A stretch of 64,000 bases of DNA from Faecalibacterium prausnitzii (GCF_019967995.1 NZ_CP065377.1:1488001-1552000); one strand, 5' to 3'; shown: positions 9,434-19,461, numbered from the stretch's first letter. Made by a program: numbers and translations. The notes: generated from the sequence alone by a model not told the origin.

Positions 9434-10324
9434 TTATTTCAGGAGGCCTTCTGCGGCAAGCGCCTGTTCGATCTTCTCCTTGTGCGCGTCGCTGGGCTCC
9501 ACCAGAGGCAGGCGGCAGGCACCGGCGTTCCAGCCCAGCACGTTCATGGCGTACTTAACCGGGATGGGGTTGACCTCGCAGAAGAGGGCGTCCGCCAGCG
9601 GCAGGATCTCCAGCTGCAGCTGGCAGGCCTTCCGGGTGTCGCCGTCGAACCAGGCCTTGCAGCAGTTGTGCATCAGCTCCGGCTTGACGTTGGAGACGAC
9701 ACTGATGACGCCCTTGCCGCCGAGGGACAGCAGGGGAACCACCTGGTCGTCGTTGCCGGAGTAGATGTTCAGTTCATCGCCGCACAGCTGTGCAATCTTC
9801 GCCACCTGTGAAATGTTGCCGGACGCTTCCTTGATGCCATTGATGAGCGGGTGCTTGCTCAGCTCCAGAGCCGTCTCCGGGGCAATGTTCAGGCCGGTAC
9901 GGGAGGGCACGTTGTAGAGGATGACCGGGATCCCAGCCGCATCGGCCATGGCGGTGAAGTGCGCGATCAGGCCCGCCTGAGTGGTCTTGTTGTAGTACGG
10001 GGTGACCAGCAGCAGGGCATCGGCGCCGCACTCGGCAGACTTTGCAGCCAGTGCGCAGCCGTGGTCGGTGTCGTTGGAACCGGCACCCGCGATGACGGGC
10101 ACCCGGTGGTTGACGGTATCAACGGTGAACTTGATGGCAGCCAGCTGCTCTTCATCGGTCATGGTGGAGCATTCACCGGTGGTTCCGCAGATGACGATGG
10201 CATCGGTGCCGCGCGCGATCTGGTCCTCGATGATGCGGCCCAGCTCGTCAAAATTGACGCTGCCATCCTCGTACATCGGGGTGATGATCGCTACGCCCGC
10301 GCCGGTAAAGACAGGATTTTTCAT
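9434..10324 (-). CDS. dapA: 4-hydroxy-tetrahydrodipicolinate synthase
   Basis: 296 residues, a TIM-barrel aldolase of the DapA family. It joins pyruvate and aspartate semialdehyde. GTTGECSTM (about 47-55) binds pyruvate, YNVPSRTG (about 137-144) holds the catalytic Tyr, and the Schiff-base Lys is in GIKEASG (about 163-169). It lies directly downstream of asd with a 38-base gap, so the two are probably co-transcribed. Confidence 0.97.
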   Translation of the reverse strand: MKNPVFTGAGVAIITPMYEDGSVNFDELGRIIEDQIARGTDAIVICGTTGECSTMTDEEQLAAIKFTVDTVNHRVPVIAGAGSNDTDHGCALAAKSAECGADALLLVTPYYNKTTQAGLIAHFTAMADAAGIPVILYNVPSRTGLNIAPETALELSKHPLINGIKEASGNISQVAKIAQLCGDELNIYSGNDDQVVPLLSLGGKGVISVVSNVKPELMHNCCKAWFDGDTRKACQLQLEILPLADALFCEVNPIPVKYAMNVLGWNAGACRLPLVEPSDAHKEKIEQALAAEGLLK

Positions 10325-10362
10325 AGTGTAAGATCTCCTTTTGCTGTGTTTGGGAACGCAGA

Positions 10363-11445
10363 TCAGTCAAAATAGCCCTTGGCGGCCAGCAGCTCTGCCA
10401 GCAGGACCGCACCGCCTGCCGCACCGCGCAGGGTGTTGTGGCTCATGCAGGCGAACTTGTAATCGAACAGGGTGTCCTCCCGCAGACGGCCCAGGCAGAC
10501 GGCCATGCCGTGCTCGGTGTTGCGGTCCAGCTTGGGCTGGGGACGGTCGTTCTCAGTGAAGTAGTGCAGGAACTGCTTGGGTGCGCTGGGCAGCTCCAGC
10601 TCCTGCGCAGGGCCGCGGAAGTTGGCCCATGCTGCAAGGATCTGCTCCTTGGTGGGCTTCTTGTCAAAGCTCACGAAGACCGCAGCGGTGTGGCCGTCGG
10701 AGACGGGAACACGGAAGCACTGTGCGGTGATGACGGGCTTCTCGGCATTGACGATCCGGTCGCCCTCGATGTGGCCCCACAGCTTCAGCGGCTCCTGCTC
10801 GCTCTTCTCTTCCTCGCCGCCGATGTAGGGGATGACGTTGTCCACGATCTCCGGCATCCGGTCAAAGGTCTTGCCCGCACCGGAGATGGCCTGGTAGGTG
10901 CAGACCAGCGCCTTGCTGACGCCGAAATCCTTCATCAGGGGATGCAGGGCCGGCACATAGCTCTGCAGGCTGCAATTGGACTTGACGGCGATGAAGCCGC
11001 GCTTGGTGCCCAGACGCTTGCGCTGTGCCGGGATGATCTCAATGTGGTCGGCGTTGATCTCCGGCACCACCATCGGGACATCCGGGGTGCCGCGGTTGGC
11101 GCTGTTGTTGGAGACGACCGGGCACTCTGCCTTGGCATAAGCCTCCTCAAGCGCCTTGATCTCGGCCTTGGGCATATTGACGGCGCAGAAGATGAAGTCC
11201 ACCTGCGAAGCGACCTCTTCCACCTTGGAAGCGTCCAGCACGACCATCTTCTTCACGCTTTCGGGCATCGGGGTGGTCATGGCCCAGCGGGAACCGACAG
11301 CCTCCTCATAGGTCTTGCCTGCACTGCAGCCGGATGCGGCCAGGGTGGTCAGTTTGAACCAGGGGTGATTCTCCAGCAGTGTGATGAAGCGCTGACCGAC
11401 CATGCCAGTCGCACCGACAACGCCAACTTTATACTGTTTTTCCAT
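10363..11445 (-). CDS. asd: Aspartate-semialdehyde dehydrogenase
   Basis: 360 residues from ATG 11445 (GGAAAGG upstream). It has the NADP-binding GATGMVGQRF (about 10-19) and the catalytic Cys in KSNCSLQ (about 157-163). The spacing and sequence fit the longer yeast/archaeal-like ASADH subgroup more than the E. coli type. It supplies aspartate semialdehyde to dapA, the next gene. A sigma-A-like promoter lies at 11546-11575. Confidence 0.95.
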   Translation of the reverse strand: MEKQYKVGVVGATGMVGQRFITLLENHPWFKLTTLAASGCSAGKTYEEAVGSRWAMTTPMPESVKKMVVLDASKVEEVASQVDFIFCAVNMPKAEIKALEEAYAKAECPVVSNNSANRGTPDVPMVVPEINADHIEIIPAQRKRLGTKRGFIAVKSNCSLQSYVPALHPLMKDFGVSKALVCTYQAISGAGKTFDRMPEIVDNVIPYIGGEEEKSEQEPLKLWGHIEGDRIVNAEKPVITAQCFRVPVSDGHTAAVFVSFDKKPTKEQILAAWANFRGPAQELELPSAPKQFLHYFTENDRPQPKLDRNTEHGMAVCLGRLREDTLFDYKFACMSHNTLRGAAGGAVLLAELLAAKGYFD

Positions 11446-11494
11446 TTCCAGCACCTTTCCTTTCAAAAAAACGAAATTCACACAGAACGCAGGC

Positions 11495-11523
11495 TTGCAA
11501 ACCGGACGCCCATGCAATATAAT
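11495..11523 (+). promoter_or_regulatory. Sigma-A promoter for queA-tgt
   Basis: TTGCAA at 11495-11500, a 17-bp spacer and a perfect TATAAT at 11518-11523. Confidence 0.85.
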
Positions 11524-11545
11524 AGATACCGCTTATACAGATTTT

Positions 11546-11575
11546 ATGATAACATTGATACGACCTTCGTGTCAA
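11546..11575 (-). promoter_or_regulatory. Sigma-A promoter for asd-dapA-dapB
   Basis: Read on the - strand, TTGACA (11575-11570), an 18-bp spacer and TATCAT (11551-11546). It faces the queA promoter in the same 150-base divergent region. Polymerase leaving one promoter crosses the other, so mutual interference is possible. Confidence 0.75.
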
Positions 11576-11599
11576 TCATCGGAAAGGCAAATGCGAAGC

Positions 11600-12628
11600 A
11601 TGTTAAAAAAAGATTTTTGGTATGATTTACCCAAAGAGCTCATTGCACAGGAGCCTGCGGACCCTCGTGATGCCGCGCGCCTCATGGTCCTGAGCCAGAA
11701 AGACGACAGCATCCAGCATCGGATCTTCCGCGACCTGCCGGAATATCTGGAGCCCGGCGACCTGCTGGTCGTAAACAATTCCAAGGTCCTGCCCGCCCGC
11801 ATCGTGGGCGTCAAGCAGCCCACCGGCGCAGTCTGTGAGCTGCTGCTGCTCCGCCAGGTCAAGGGCGACCAGTGGGAATGCCTGGCCAAGCCCGGCAAGC
11901 GGATGCAGCCGGGCACAAAGGTCAGCTTCGGCGACGGCACCCTGACCGCCGTGGTGGACGAGACGCTGGAAGACGGCAACAAGTTCGTTACATTCTATTA
12001 TGACACCGAGACCCTTTATGAAAAGCTGGATGAATTTGGCAAAATGCCTCTGCCGCCCTACATCACCAAGCAGCTGGATGACCAGAGCCAGTACCAGACC
12101 GTCTATGCCAAGGAGCTGGGCAGCGCCGCCGCCCCCACGGCAGGCCTCCACTTTACCCCGGAGCTGATGGACACCATCCGCGCCAAGGGGGTCGGCATCG
12201 CTGAAGTGACGCTGCATGTGGGCCTCGGCACCTTCCGCCCCGTGATGGAGGATGAGATCACCGACCACAAGATGCACAGCGAGTGGTACTCCATCAGCGA
12301 GGAGACCGCCCAGCGCATCCGGGAGACCAAGGCCGCCGGGCACCGCGTCATCGCCGTCGGCACCACCAGCTGCCGCACCCTGGAAGCTGTCGCCGCCAAG
12401 TATGGTGAGATCAAAGCCTGCAGCGGCAACACGTCCATCTTCCTGTATCCCGGTGTCCAGTTCCACTGCATCGACGGCCTCATCACCAACTTCCACCTGC
12501 CCGAAAGCACCCTCATCATGCTGGTATCGGCGCTCTACGGCTACGAAAAGACCATGGCTGCATACAAGGTTGCTGTGGAACAGAAGTACCGCTTTTTCAG
12601 CTTTGGCGATGCAATGCTGATCGTCTGA
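11600..12628 (+). CDS. queA: S-adenosylmethionine:tRNA ribosyltransferase-isomerase
   Basis: 342 residues. It transfers and rearranges the ribose of SAM onto preQ1-tRNA to make epoxyqueuosine. The family hallmarks DFWYDLPKELIAQ (start), LPPYI, GSAAAPTAGLHFT (about 172-184) and the C-terminal LINFHLPEST-like NFHLPESTL are present. Start 11600 is preferred on family alignment; ATG 11591 is an in-frame alternative only 3 bases from GGAAAGG. It is paired with tgt downstream. Confidence 0.95.
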   Translation: MLKKDFWYDLPKELIAQEPADPRDAARLMVLSQKDDSIQHRIFRDLPEYLEPGDLLVVNNSKVLPARIVGVKQPTGAVCELLLLRQVKGDQWECLAKPGKRMQPGTKVSFGDGTLTAVVDETLEDGNKFVTFYYDTETLYEKLDEFGKMPLPPYITKQLDDQSQYQTVYAKELGSAAAPTAGLHFTPELMDTIRAKGVGIAEVTLHVGLGTFRPVMEDEITDHKMHSEWYSISEETAQRIRETKAAGHRVIAVGTTSCRTLEAVAAKYGEIKACSGNTSIFLYPGVQFHCIDGLITNFHLPESTLIMLVSALYGYEKTMAAYKVAVEQKYRFFSFGDAMLIV

Positions 12629-12753
12629 TACAAAATTCGCGCTTTTTGCGATATTTGTATGTAGAGAAAAGCAATGGCTCAATGTTGATTGTGGCAAGAA
12701 TCCCATCAAGAAAGATAACGATCCGTCGTTCTCTGGTACACTATTTCTGATGA

Positions 12754-13959
<1,206 letters not shown>

Positions 13960-13977
13960 GTTTTTCGCACTTTGGCC

Positions 13978-14006
13978 TTGCAACCGCCCGAAGAAGGGTT
14001 TATAAT
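13978..14006 (+). promoter_or_regulatory. Sigma-A promoter of yajC
   Basis: TTGCAA at 13978-13983, 17 bp, then TATAAT at 14001-14006. The start codon follows at 14041. Confidence 0.85.
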
Positions 14007-14040
14007 AAGATTATCTGAATTTTGAGAGGAGATTTTGCCC

Positions 14041-14355
14041 ATGCAATTTCTGACGACTACGACCGAAAGCTACATCAGCCTGTTCTTCACCCTGGCTCTG
14101 ATGCTGGTTCTGCTCTATTTCATGATCTATCGTCCCCAGAAGAAGCAGGAGAAGAAGGACGCTGCCATGCGTGCTGCTCTGGAGATCGGCGATCAGGTCA
14201 CTACCATCGGCGGTGTGATCGGTCGTGTGGTTGCCATCAAGGACGACACCTTCGTTCTGGAGACCGGCGCTGACCGCGTGAAGATCCGCTTCACCAAGAA
14301 TGCCATCAGCTCTGTTGAGAAGCTGAACATGGACAACGCTCCCGCTAAAAAGTAA
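14041..14355 (+). CDS. yajC: Preprotein translocase accessory subunit YajC
   Basis: 104 residues. There is one membrane helix near the N-terminus (about 9-30) followed by the family signature YRPQKKQEKK and a KOW-like basic region (IGDQVTTIGGVIGRV). It associates with SecDF. GAGAGGAG precedes the ATG. A strong terminator follows. Confidence 0.93.
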   Translation: MQFLTTTTESYISLFFTLALMLVLLYFMIYRPQKKQEKKDAAMRAALEIGDQVTTIGGVIGRVVAIKDDTFVLETGADRVKIRFTKNAISSVEKLNMDNAPAKK

Positions 14356-14377
14356 TTTCAAGACCCGGTACTTTTTC

Positions 14378-14418
14378 ACGCGCCTTCCTGCATACAGTAG
14401 TGCAGGGAGGCGCGTTTT
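14378..14418 (+). terminator. Terminator after yajC that also contains the ribosome site of the next gene
   Basis: ACGCGCCTTCCTGCA pairs with TGCAGGGAGGCGCGT, followed by TTTTT. The GGGAGG in the 3' arm is at a suitable distance from ATG 14420. The downstream gene's ribosome site is therefore buried in the terminator stem. Confidence 0.88.
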
Positions 14419-14419
14419 T

Positions 14420-14806
14420 ATGTCTGAACAAAAGAAGATCTCCGTAGGGGCGGCGCTGCTGGCGTTCGGCATCGGCGGCGCGTTTGCCGGTGCCTGCATG
14501 GCAGGGCTGGCGTATCTTATGGTCCGGCATGGGCTTTCGCAGGCTGCGGCCTGGCCGATGGCAAGCGCTGCAGTCTGCGCAGGCAGCCTGCTCAGCGGGT
14601 GGCTGGCTGCATTTTTTCAGCGCAGCCGCGGGCTGGTCTGTGGAGCCATCCAGGGGGCAATGTTCGTACTGCTCCTGACCGGGTTTGGTCTCTATGCCGG
14701 GTTTGCACCCGCAGAAATGCAGCTTGTGCGGTTTGCTCTGGTGTTTTTATTTGGCTGTCTGGGCGGCATCTTCGGGATGCTGCGCACCGAACGGCGGCAT
14801 CACTGA
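14420..14806 (+). CDS. TIGR04086-type small membrane protein
   Basis: 128 residues with four hydrophobic helices (about 10-35, 42-65, 70-93, 100-120) and a short basic tail. Such proteins are commonly found right after yajC in Clostridia, and no function is established. Its only good ribosome site lies inside the preceding terminator hairpin, so expression may depend on transcripts that read through and unfold. Confidence 0.7.
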   Translation: MSEQKKISVGAALLAFGIGGAFAGACMAGLAYLMVRHGLSQAAAWPMASAAVCAGSLLSGWLAAFFQRSRGLVCGAIQGAMFVLLLTGFGLYAGFAPAEMQLVRFALVFLFGCLGGIFGMLRTERRHH

Positions 14807-14842
14807 AACGATTCGAGAGCGCAAAACAGGAGGAGTCCAAAG

Positions 14843-15613
14843 ATGTGGGTCTATCAGAAGCCGGAATCGTCCGAACCCTTGGAACCGCTGTCTGCACCGT
14901 CTGTGCCGGACAGCGCACTGCTCAAAACCAACGTTACACTTCCAGAACCAAATGAGCCGCTCCCGGCGGATGCACCATCACAAGCGATCCCGGCCGTTCC
15001 GGAGCCGATGGAAACGCCCCGGAAACGCTCTCTGCGGGCCGATCACAGCTGCATCCTGCTGGCGGGTGCGTATTTGTTCGGGACCTTTCTTGCGGGTGTT
15101 CTATCTGCTCTGTGTAGCGCCGGCGAGCTGGAAATGCTCGACTATTATCTCAGCTGCTGGCGGACTTCCTTTGCAGCGGAAACGGCGGCTCAGGCAATGG
15201 GCCTTTTTCGGACAGAACTTCTGACCGCTTCCGGGGCGCTGACCGTTTTGCTTCTGCTGGGTCTGTCCGCAATTGGTTCTCTGCCCATTTTCTGTTTCCT
15301 GATCCTCTATGGGGCCGGGGCAGGGATGCTGTCCTTTCAGCTGTTGACCAACCTGAACTGGAAGGCACTGTTGGTCTATTCCGCCGCATCCGGGCTTCCG
15401 ACCGCGCTTGCCGCCGGCTGTCTGTGTCTGTTCGGCGCGCTGGCGCTGCAGGTCAGTGGAAAGATCCAGCGCTGCTCCTTCGGAACGTCGCTTTACTCCG
15501 CCGGAGCCTGGAGCCTGGTCGGCCAGTTCGTCCGCACATTGTTTCTCCTGCTTCCCATCTGCGGTGCCGCAACGGGGATGCTGTATCTGTGCGGGCAGAT
15601 GAAGGGATTTTAA
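14843..15613 (+). CDS. SpoIIM-like polytopic membrane protein
   Basis: 256 residues. The N-terminal 60 residues are proline-rich and hydrophilic, followed by about five to six membrane helices from residue 65 to the end. The stretch LLLGLSAIGSLPIFCFLI with a following glycine-rich helix resembles the stage II sporulation M (DUF95) family. Faecalibacterium-like bacteria do not sporulate, so a retained or re-used role is possible. The family call is by eye and moderate. AGGAGGAG precedes the ATG. Confidence 0.55.
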   Translation: MWVYQKPESSEPLEPLSAPSVPDSALLKTNVTLPEPNEPLPADAPSQAIPAVPEPMETPRKRSLRADHSCILLAGAYLFGTFLAGVLSALCSAGELEMLDYYLSCWRTSFAAETAAQAMGLFRTELLTASGALTVLLLLGLSAIGSLPIFCFLILYGAGAGMLSFQLLTNLNWKALLVYSAASGLPTALAAGCLCLFGALALQVSGKIQRCSFGTSLYSAGAWSLVGQFVRTLFLLLPICGAATGMLYLCGQMKGF

Positions 15614-15642
15614 GAAGTTCGCGCAAAAAACAAATTCCTATC

Positions 15643-15671
15643 TTGACACTCACCGGCTTTTATGATAGAAT
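15643..15671 (+). promoter_or_regulatory. Sigma-A promoter of the tRNA-Thr gene
   Basis: A perfect TTGACA at 15643-15648, 17 bp, then TAGAAT at 15666-15671. The tRNA begins 26 bases later. Confidence 0.85.
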
Positions 15672-15696
15672 ACATCACGTTGCAGAACATTGGTCT

Positions 15697-15772
15697 GCTA
15701 CTGTGGCTCAGCCGGTAGAGCAGCTCACTCGTAATGAGCAGGTCGTCCGTTCGAATCGGATCAGTAGCTCCA
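15697..15772 (+). tRNA. tRNA-Thr, anticodon CGT
   Basis: The acceptor GCTACTG (15697-15703) pairs with CAGTAGC (15762-15768). The D-arm, anticodon arm with loop CTCGTAA (anticodon 15730-15732), T-arm with TTCGAAT and an encoded CCA (15770-15772) are all canonical. It reads ACG codons. Confidence 0.97.
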
Positions 15773-15831
15773 AAAGTCCTACGAATTATCGCTAGATTTC
15801 GCGGAATTCGTAGGACTTTTTCTTGTTTATA
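15773..15831 (+). terminator. Terminator of the tRNA-Thr transcript
   Basis: AAAGTCCTACGAATT pairs perfectly over 15 bp with AATTCGTAGGACTTT, followed by a T-run. Between here and the phoH promoter (about 15840-15950) I see no gene. Confidence 0.9.
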
Positions 15832-15977
15832 AAGTACTGCCCCAAATTTTTTGTAACACTTTTTGCAACATGGTCTTGTCGGCAACATTTTCTAATGGTC
15901 TGCATCAAGTTTTTGCCCGATAGATTCCTTCACTAAAATTTTGTGCAATTTTCACAGTTTTCTTCTTGCACTTTTGG

Positions 15978-15986
15978 TGGTACAAT
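15978..15986 (+). promoter_or_regulatory. Extended -10 promoter of phoH-ybeY
   Basis: TGGTACAAT is an extended -10 (TGnTACAAT). No good -35 stands at 17 bp. phoH begins 38 bases downstream. Confidence 0.6.
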
Positions 15987-16023
15987 AAATATGGAATTCT
16001 ATTGAGATTTCGGGAGGGGCCGT

Positions 16024-16986
16024 ATGGCTGAAAAGAGCATCGAACTGGATAGTGTGGAGATCGCGGCGGCGGTTTTTGGAAACTGTGACCGCAACATCCG
16101 CCTGTTGGAGAAAGAGTTTTCCGTCACGGCTGTCTGCCGCGGCACAATGCTTCGCCTGTCGGGTGAAAGCGCCAATGTTGCCGCTGCGGCACGTGCCATT
16201 GAGGGGATGCTCCTTCTGATCGAGAATCATACCCCGCTGGAAGAGCAGACCGTGCGTTATTGCTTGAGCCTTGCACATGACGGCGAGGAAAAGCGCGTCA
16301 AAGAGCTGACGGAGGATTTCGTGACCGTCACCGTAAAGGGGCGGCCGATCCGCCCCAAAACGCTGGGGCAGAAGGAATACCTCAACGCCATCCGTAAGAA
16401 TGCAGTGACCTTTGGCGTCGGCCCGGCGGGTACGGGTAAAACATATCTGGCCGTTGCAATGGCCGTCAAAGCCTTTAAGGCAAAAGACGTCTCGCGCATC
16501 GTCCTGACCCGCCCGGCGGTGGAAGCAGGGGAGAAGCTTGGTTTTCTGCCCGGCGACCTGCAGCAGAAGGTAGACCCTTATCTGCGCCCGCTCTACGACG
16601 GTCTGTTCGATATGCTGGGGGCCGAAACGTATGAGCGTCTGGTGGAGAAGCAGATCATCGAGGTCGCGCCGCTCGCATACATGCGCGGACGCACTCTGGA
16701 CGACTCGTTCATCATTCTGGACGAAGCGCAGAATACCACCCCCGAACAGATGAAGATGTTTCTGACCCGTATGGGTGTAGGTTCCAAAGTGGTCGTGACT
16801 GGCGATGTGACACAGATCGACCTGCCCGACCGTACCCGCAGCGGTCTTGTGGACGCGCTGCAGATCCTGAAAAGTGTGGACGGCATCGCACAATGCTACT
16901 TTACCGAAAAGGATGTTGTGCGTCATCGTCTGGTCCAGGAGATCATCAAAGCATACGAAGCCGCCGCGCACCCCGCCAAGCGCTGA
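16024..16986 (+). CDS. phoH: PhoH-like ATPase
   Basis: 320 residues, cytoplasmic. Walker A is GPAGTGKTYL (about 138-147) and Walker B is DSFIILDEAQNT (about 227-238), where Q/N follow the DE as usual for PhoH. An N-terminal KH-like region covers about 1-90. It is linked to RNA metabolism and lies next to ybeY as in most Firmicutes. GGGAGG lies before the ATG. Confidence 0.96.
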   Translation: MAEKSIELDSVEIAAAVFGNCDRNIRLLEKEFSVTAVCRGTMLRLSGESANVAAAARAIEGMLLLIENHTPLEEQTVRYCLSLAHDGEEKRVKELTEDFVTVTVKGRPIRPKTLGQKEYLNAIRKNAVTFGVGPAGTGKTYLAVAMAVKAFKAKDVSRIVLTRPAVEAGEKLGFLPGDLQQKVDPYLRPLYDGLFDMLGAETYERLVEKQIIEVAPLAYMRGRTLDDSFIILDEAQNTTPEQMKMFLTRMGVGSKVVVTGDVTQIDLPDRTRSGLVDALQILKSVDGIAQCYFTEKDVVRHRLVQEIIKAYEAAAHPAKR

Positions 16987-17037
16987 AAGCCATAACGCTT
17001 TCAAAAAGGCAGCATAAAAAGAAAGGAGCGGACTGTT

Positions 17038-17529
17038 ATGTCCAATAAAGTTTTGATCACCAATTCCCAGAAGGCTGTGAAGGTCCCGTCGGGCCTCCGC
17101 ATCCTGATCCGCCGTGCCTGCAACGCCGTGCTGGAATATGAACATTTCGATGACCCTGCTGAGATCAGCGTGACCTTCGTTGACAATGCCTCCATTGCGG
17201 AGCTGAACAACCAGTATCGCAACAAACCCATGCCCACGGACGTTCTGAGCTTTCCTCTGGGCGAAAACGGCGTGTACGATGTCGATGAGAACAACGGCTG
17301 CAAGATGCTGGGCGATATCGTCATCAGCATGGAGCGCGCACAGGAACAGGCCACGCTCTACGGTCATCCGCTGCAGCGCGAAGTCGCCTTCCTGACGGTG
17401 CACTCGATGCTGCATCTGCTGGGCTATGACCACGAGAACGGCGGTCTGGAAGCCATGCGGATGCGCGAGAAGGAAGAGGCCGTGCTGACCCAGCTCGGTC
17501 TGCCCCGCACGGTCAGCTACACGGAATAA
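17038..17529 (+). CDS. ybeY: Endoribonuclease YbeY (rRNA maturation factor)
   Basis: 163 residues. The zinc-binding H-x3-H-x5-H signature is HSMLHLLGYDH (about 122-132), and the conserved PTDVLSFP is near residue 63. It acts in 16S rRNA 3' end processing and ribosome quality control. It stands between phoH and era, two partners in the same process. Confidence 0.97.
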   Translation: MSNKVLITNSQKAVKVPSGLRILIRRACNAVLEYEHFDDPAEISVTFVDNASIAELNNQYRNKPMPTDVLSFPLGENGVYDVDENNGCKMLGDIVISMERAQEQATLYGHPLQREVAFLTVHSMLHLLGYDHENGGLEAMRMREKEEAVLTQLGLPRTVSYTE

Positions 17530-17562
17530 CACAGAAGCCTTGGAAGGGATAGGAGTTCTATT

Positions 17563-18501
17563 TTGAAAAACGCAGCCCCAATGCAGCAGCATTATGAGAC
17601 CTCTTCGGTCTTTGTGGCCGTCATCGGCCGGCCGAACGTCGGCAAATCCAGCCTGACAAATCGTCTGGTCGGTGAGAAGGTAGCCATCGTCACCTCCAAG
17701 CCCCAGACGACCCGTACCCGCATCACCGGTGTGGTGACGCGCGGGCCGTTGCAGTATGTCCTGCTCGATACGCCGGGCGTACACAAGGCACACAACAAAC
17801 TGGGCAAACGGATGGACAAGACGGCCAGTGATTCCATCGCGGACGTCGATGTCTCCATGATGCTGTTTGAGCCGTACGGTGCACTCAATGAGCCGGAAAT
17901 GGTCCTGGTGGACGCTCTGCGCAGCAGCGGCGGCCCGGCCATTGCCGTCATCAACAAGACCGACCTCGTCAAAGACCCGGCGGACCTCGAAGCCCGCAAG
18001 GCAGAGCTGAAGGCGCTCGGTGTCTTTGATGCCATCTATACCGTCAGCGTCCGCGCCGACGACCGCTGCGAGGAGCTGTTCGACGCGCTGAGCCAGTATG
18101 CGGTAGAGGGCCCTCACTATTTTGACGATGACGCCTACACGGACATGCCCGAAAAAGAGCTGGTGGCTGAGGTCATCCGCGAAAAGGCGCTGCTGTTCAT
18201 GCGGGACGAGATCCCGCACGGCATCGCTGTCGTGGTGGAGCGCTTCAAAGAGCGGCCCGGCACTGACCTTGTGGACATCGACGTCAACATTTACTGCGAA
18301 CGTGAAAGCCACAAGGGCATGGTCATCGGCAAGGGCGGCGCGATGCTGAAGAAGATCGCCAGTGCGGCCCGTGCAGACTGCGAGGAGTTCCTCGGCTGCC
18401 GTGTTAACCTGCAGTGCTGGGTCAAAGTCAAAGCCGACTGGCGTGACAATGAGTTTTTGCTGAACAACTTTGGCTTCAAGCAGAACCCGAACAATCGCTG
18501 A
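17563..18501 (+). CDS. era: GTPase Era, ribosome assembly factor
   Basis: 312 residues starting at TTG 17563 (AGGAG upstream). The G-motifs are GRPNVGKS (about 21-28), DTPG (about 68-71) and NKTD (about 130-133). The C-terminal KH domain contains GMVIGKGGAMLKKI (about 258-271). It binds the 3' end of 16S rRNA during 30S assembly. Confidence 0.97.
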   Translation: MKNAAPMQQHYETSSVFVAVIGRPNVGKSSLTNRLVGEKVAIVTSKPQTTRTRITGVVTRGPLQYVLLDTPGVHKAHNKLGKRMDKTASDSIADVDVSMMLFEPYGALNEPEMVLVDALRSSGGPAIAVINKTDLVKDPADLEARKAELKALGVFDAIYTVSVRADDRCEELFDALSQYAVEGPHYFDDDAYTDMPEKELVAEVIREKALLFMRDEIPHGIAVVVERFKERPGTDLVDIDVNIYCERESHKGMVIGKGGAMLKKIASAARADCEEFLGCRVNLQCWVKVKADWRDNEFLLNNFGFKQNPNNR

Positions 18502-18599
18502 GCCTGCGCCGCGATTCGGACAGATTTTCCACGGGTGGTGCGCTAGGATAAAGGCAATACTATCATGGGCGGCATCTGCCGCGCAGAAAGGGGAGGCCT

Positions 18600-18773
18600 A
18601 TGGACGCTGACGCACACTGGCAGGCATTTGCCTGCACCGGAAACATCCTCCGCTACCTGGATTACAGGCAGCAGAACGCGGAACAGCCTGCTGTTCCGGC
18701 AGGAGAAGATACTGATGGATACGATCGTAACGATGGGGCTCGTCCTGCGGGAGACCCGGTACAAAGAGGCTGA
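18600..18773 (+). CDS. yqzL: YqzL-like small protein
   Basis: 57 residues. A strong GGGGAGG precedes ATG 18600. The N-terminus (HWQAFACTGNILRYLDYR) matches the pattern of the YqzL family, W..F..TGNI..YL. In Bacillus subtilis yqzL also lies between era and recO. The C-terminal half is acidic and seems extended compared with the short Bacillus protein. It overlaps the first 59 bases of recO in another frame. Function unknown. Confidence 0.75.
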   Translation: MDADAHWQAFACTGNILRYLDYRQQNAEQPAVPAGEDTDGYDRNDGARPAGDPVQRG

Positions 18774-19461
18774 CCGGATCCTGACCATCCTGACACCGGA
18801 GCTTGGTGTGATCTCGGCTTCGGCGCCGAACAGCCTGCGGCTGAAGAGCAAATTATTCAGCGCCTGCGGGCTTTTTTGTTACTCGGAATTTGTCCTTGTT
18901 CCGGGGCGGAATATGTACACGGTCCGGGAGGCTTCGGTCAACACCATTTTCCACGGAGTTTCTTCCTCCATCGAGGGGATGGGGCTTGCCATGTATCTGG
19001 ATGAGATGGCGGTCTCGCTCTCGCCGACCGGCACCGAAGCGGGCAAGGAGCTTCGGCTTCTGCTCAACTGCCTGTACATGATCAGCCGCCAGAAAGCGGA
19101 TCTGCGCGTCATCAAGGCGGTGTTCGAGCTGCGCACCATGAGTGAGTGCGGCTTTTTGCCGCAGCTTGCCTGCTGCAATGTGTGCGGAAAGTATGACGAT
19201 GCGTCGTTTTATCTCGACCCGCAGGAGGGCTATCTGCTCTGCCCGGATTGTGCGCAGAAGGCAGGGAAGCCGTGCAACCTGGACGCCGGTGCGCTGTATG
19301 CGTTGCGGCACATCTGCCTCGTAGAGGACAAAAAAATATTTGCATTCAAGATCTCGGTCGGCAGTCTGGCCAAGCTATCGGCGGTGGCAGAGCAATACGC
19401 GCTGACCCACCTCGACAAGCCGCTGAAGAGCTATTCATTTCTGAAATCCGTTCTGCCCTGA
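18715..19461 (+). CDS. recO: DNA repair protein RecO
   Basis: 248 residues from ATG 18715, which has AGGAGAAG in front; a longer in-frame reading from 18565 would run through yqzL and is rejected. An N-terminal OB fold (about 1-80) is followed by an alpha-helical domain and a zinc site CCNVCGKYDD...CPDC (about 151-180). It loads RecA with RecF and RecR. It is the last complete host gene before the phage. Confidence 0.94.
   Translation: MDTIVTMGLVLRETRYKEADRILTILTPELGVISASAPNSLRLKSKLFSACGLFCYSEFVLVPGRNMYTVREASVNTIFHGVSSSIEGMGLAMYLDEMAVSLSPTGTEAGKELRLLLNCLYMISRQKADLRVIKAVFELRTMSECGFLPQLACCNVCGKYDDASFYLDPQEGYLLCPDCAQKAGKPCNLDAGALYALRHICLVEDKKIFAFKISVGSLAKLSAVAEQYALTHLDKPLKSYSFLKSVLP

Noticed and set aside
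15952..18312. 786-codon open frame on the - strand across phoH, ybeY and era
   Set aside because: Shadow of three clear housekeeping genes; no protein family features.
18565..18714. N-terminal extension of recO by 50 codons
   Set aside because: RecO proteins start at the MDTIVTMGLVL segment; AGGAGAAG stands before that ATG and the extension runs in another frame over yqzL.
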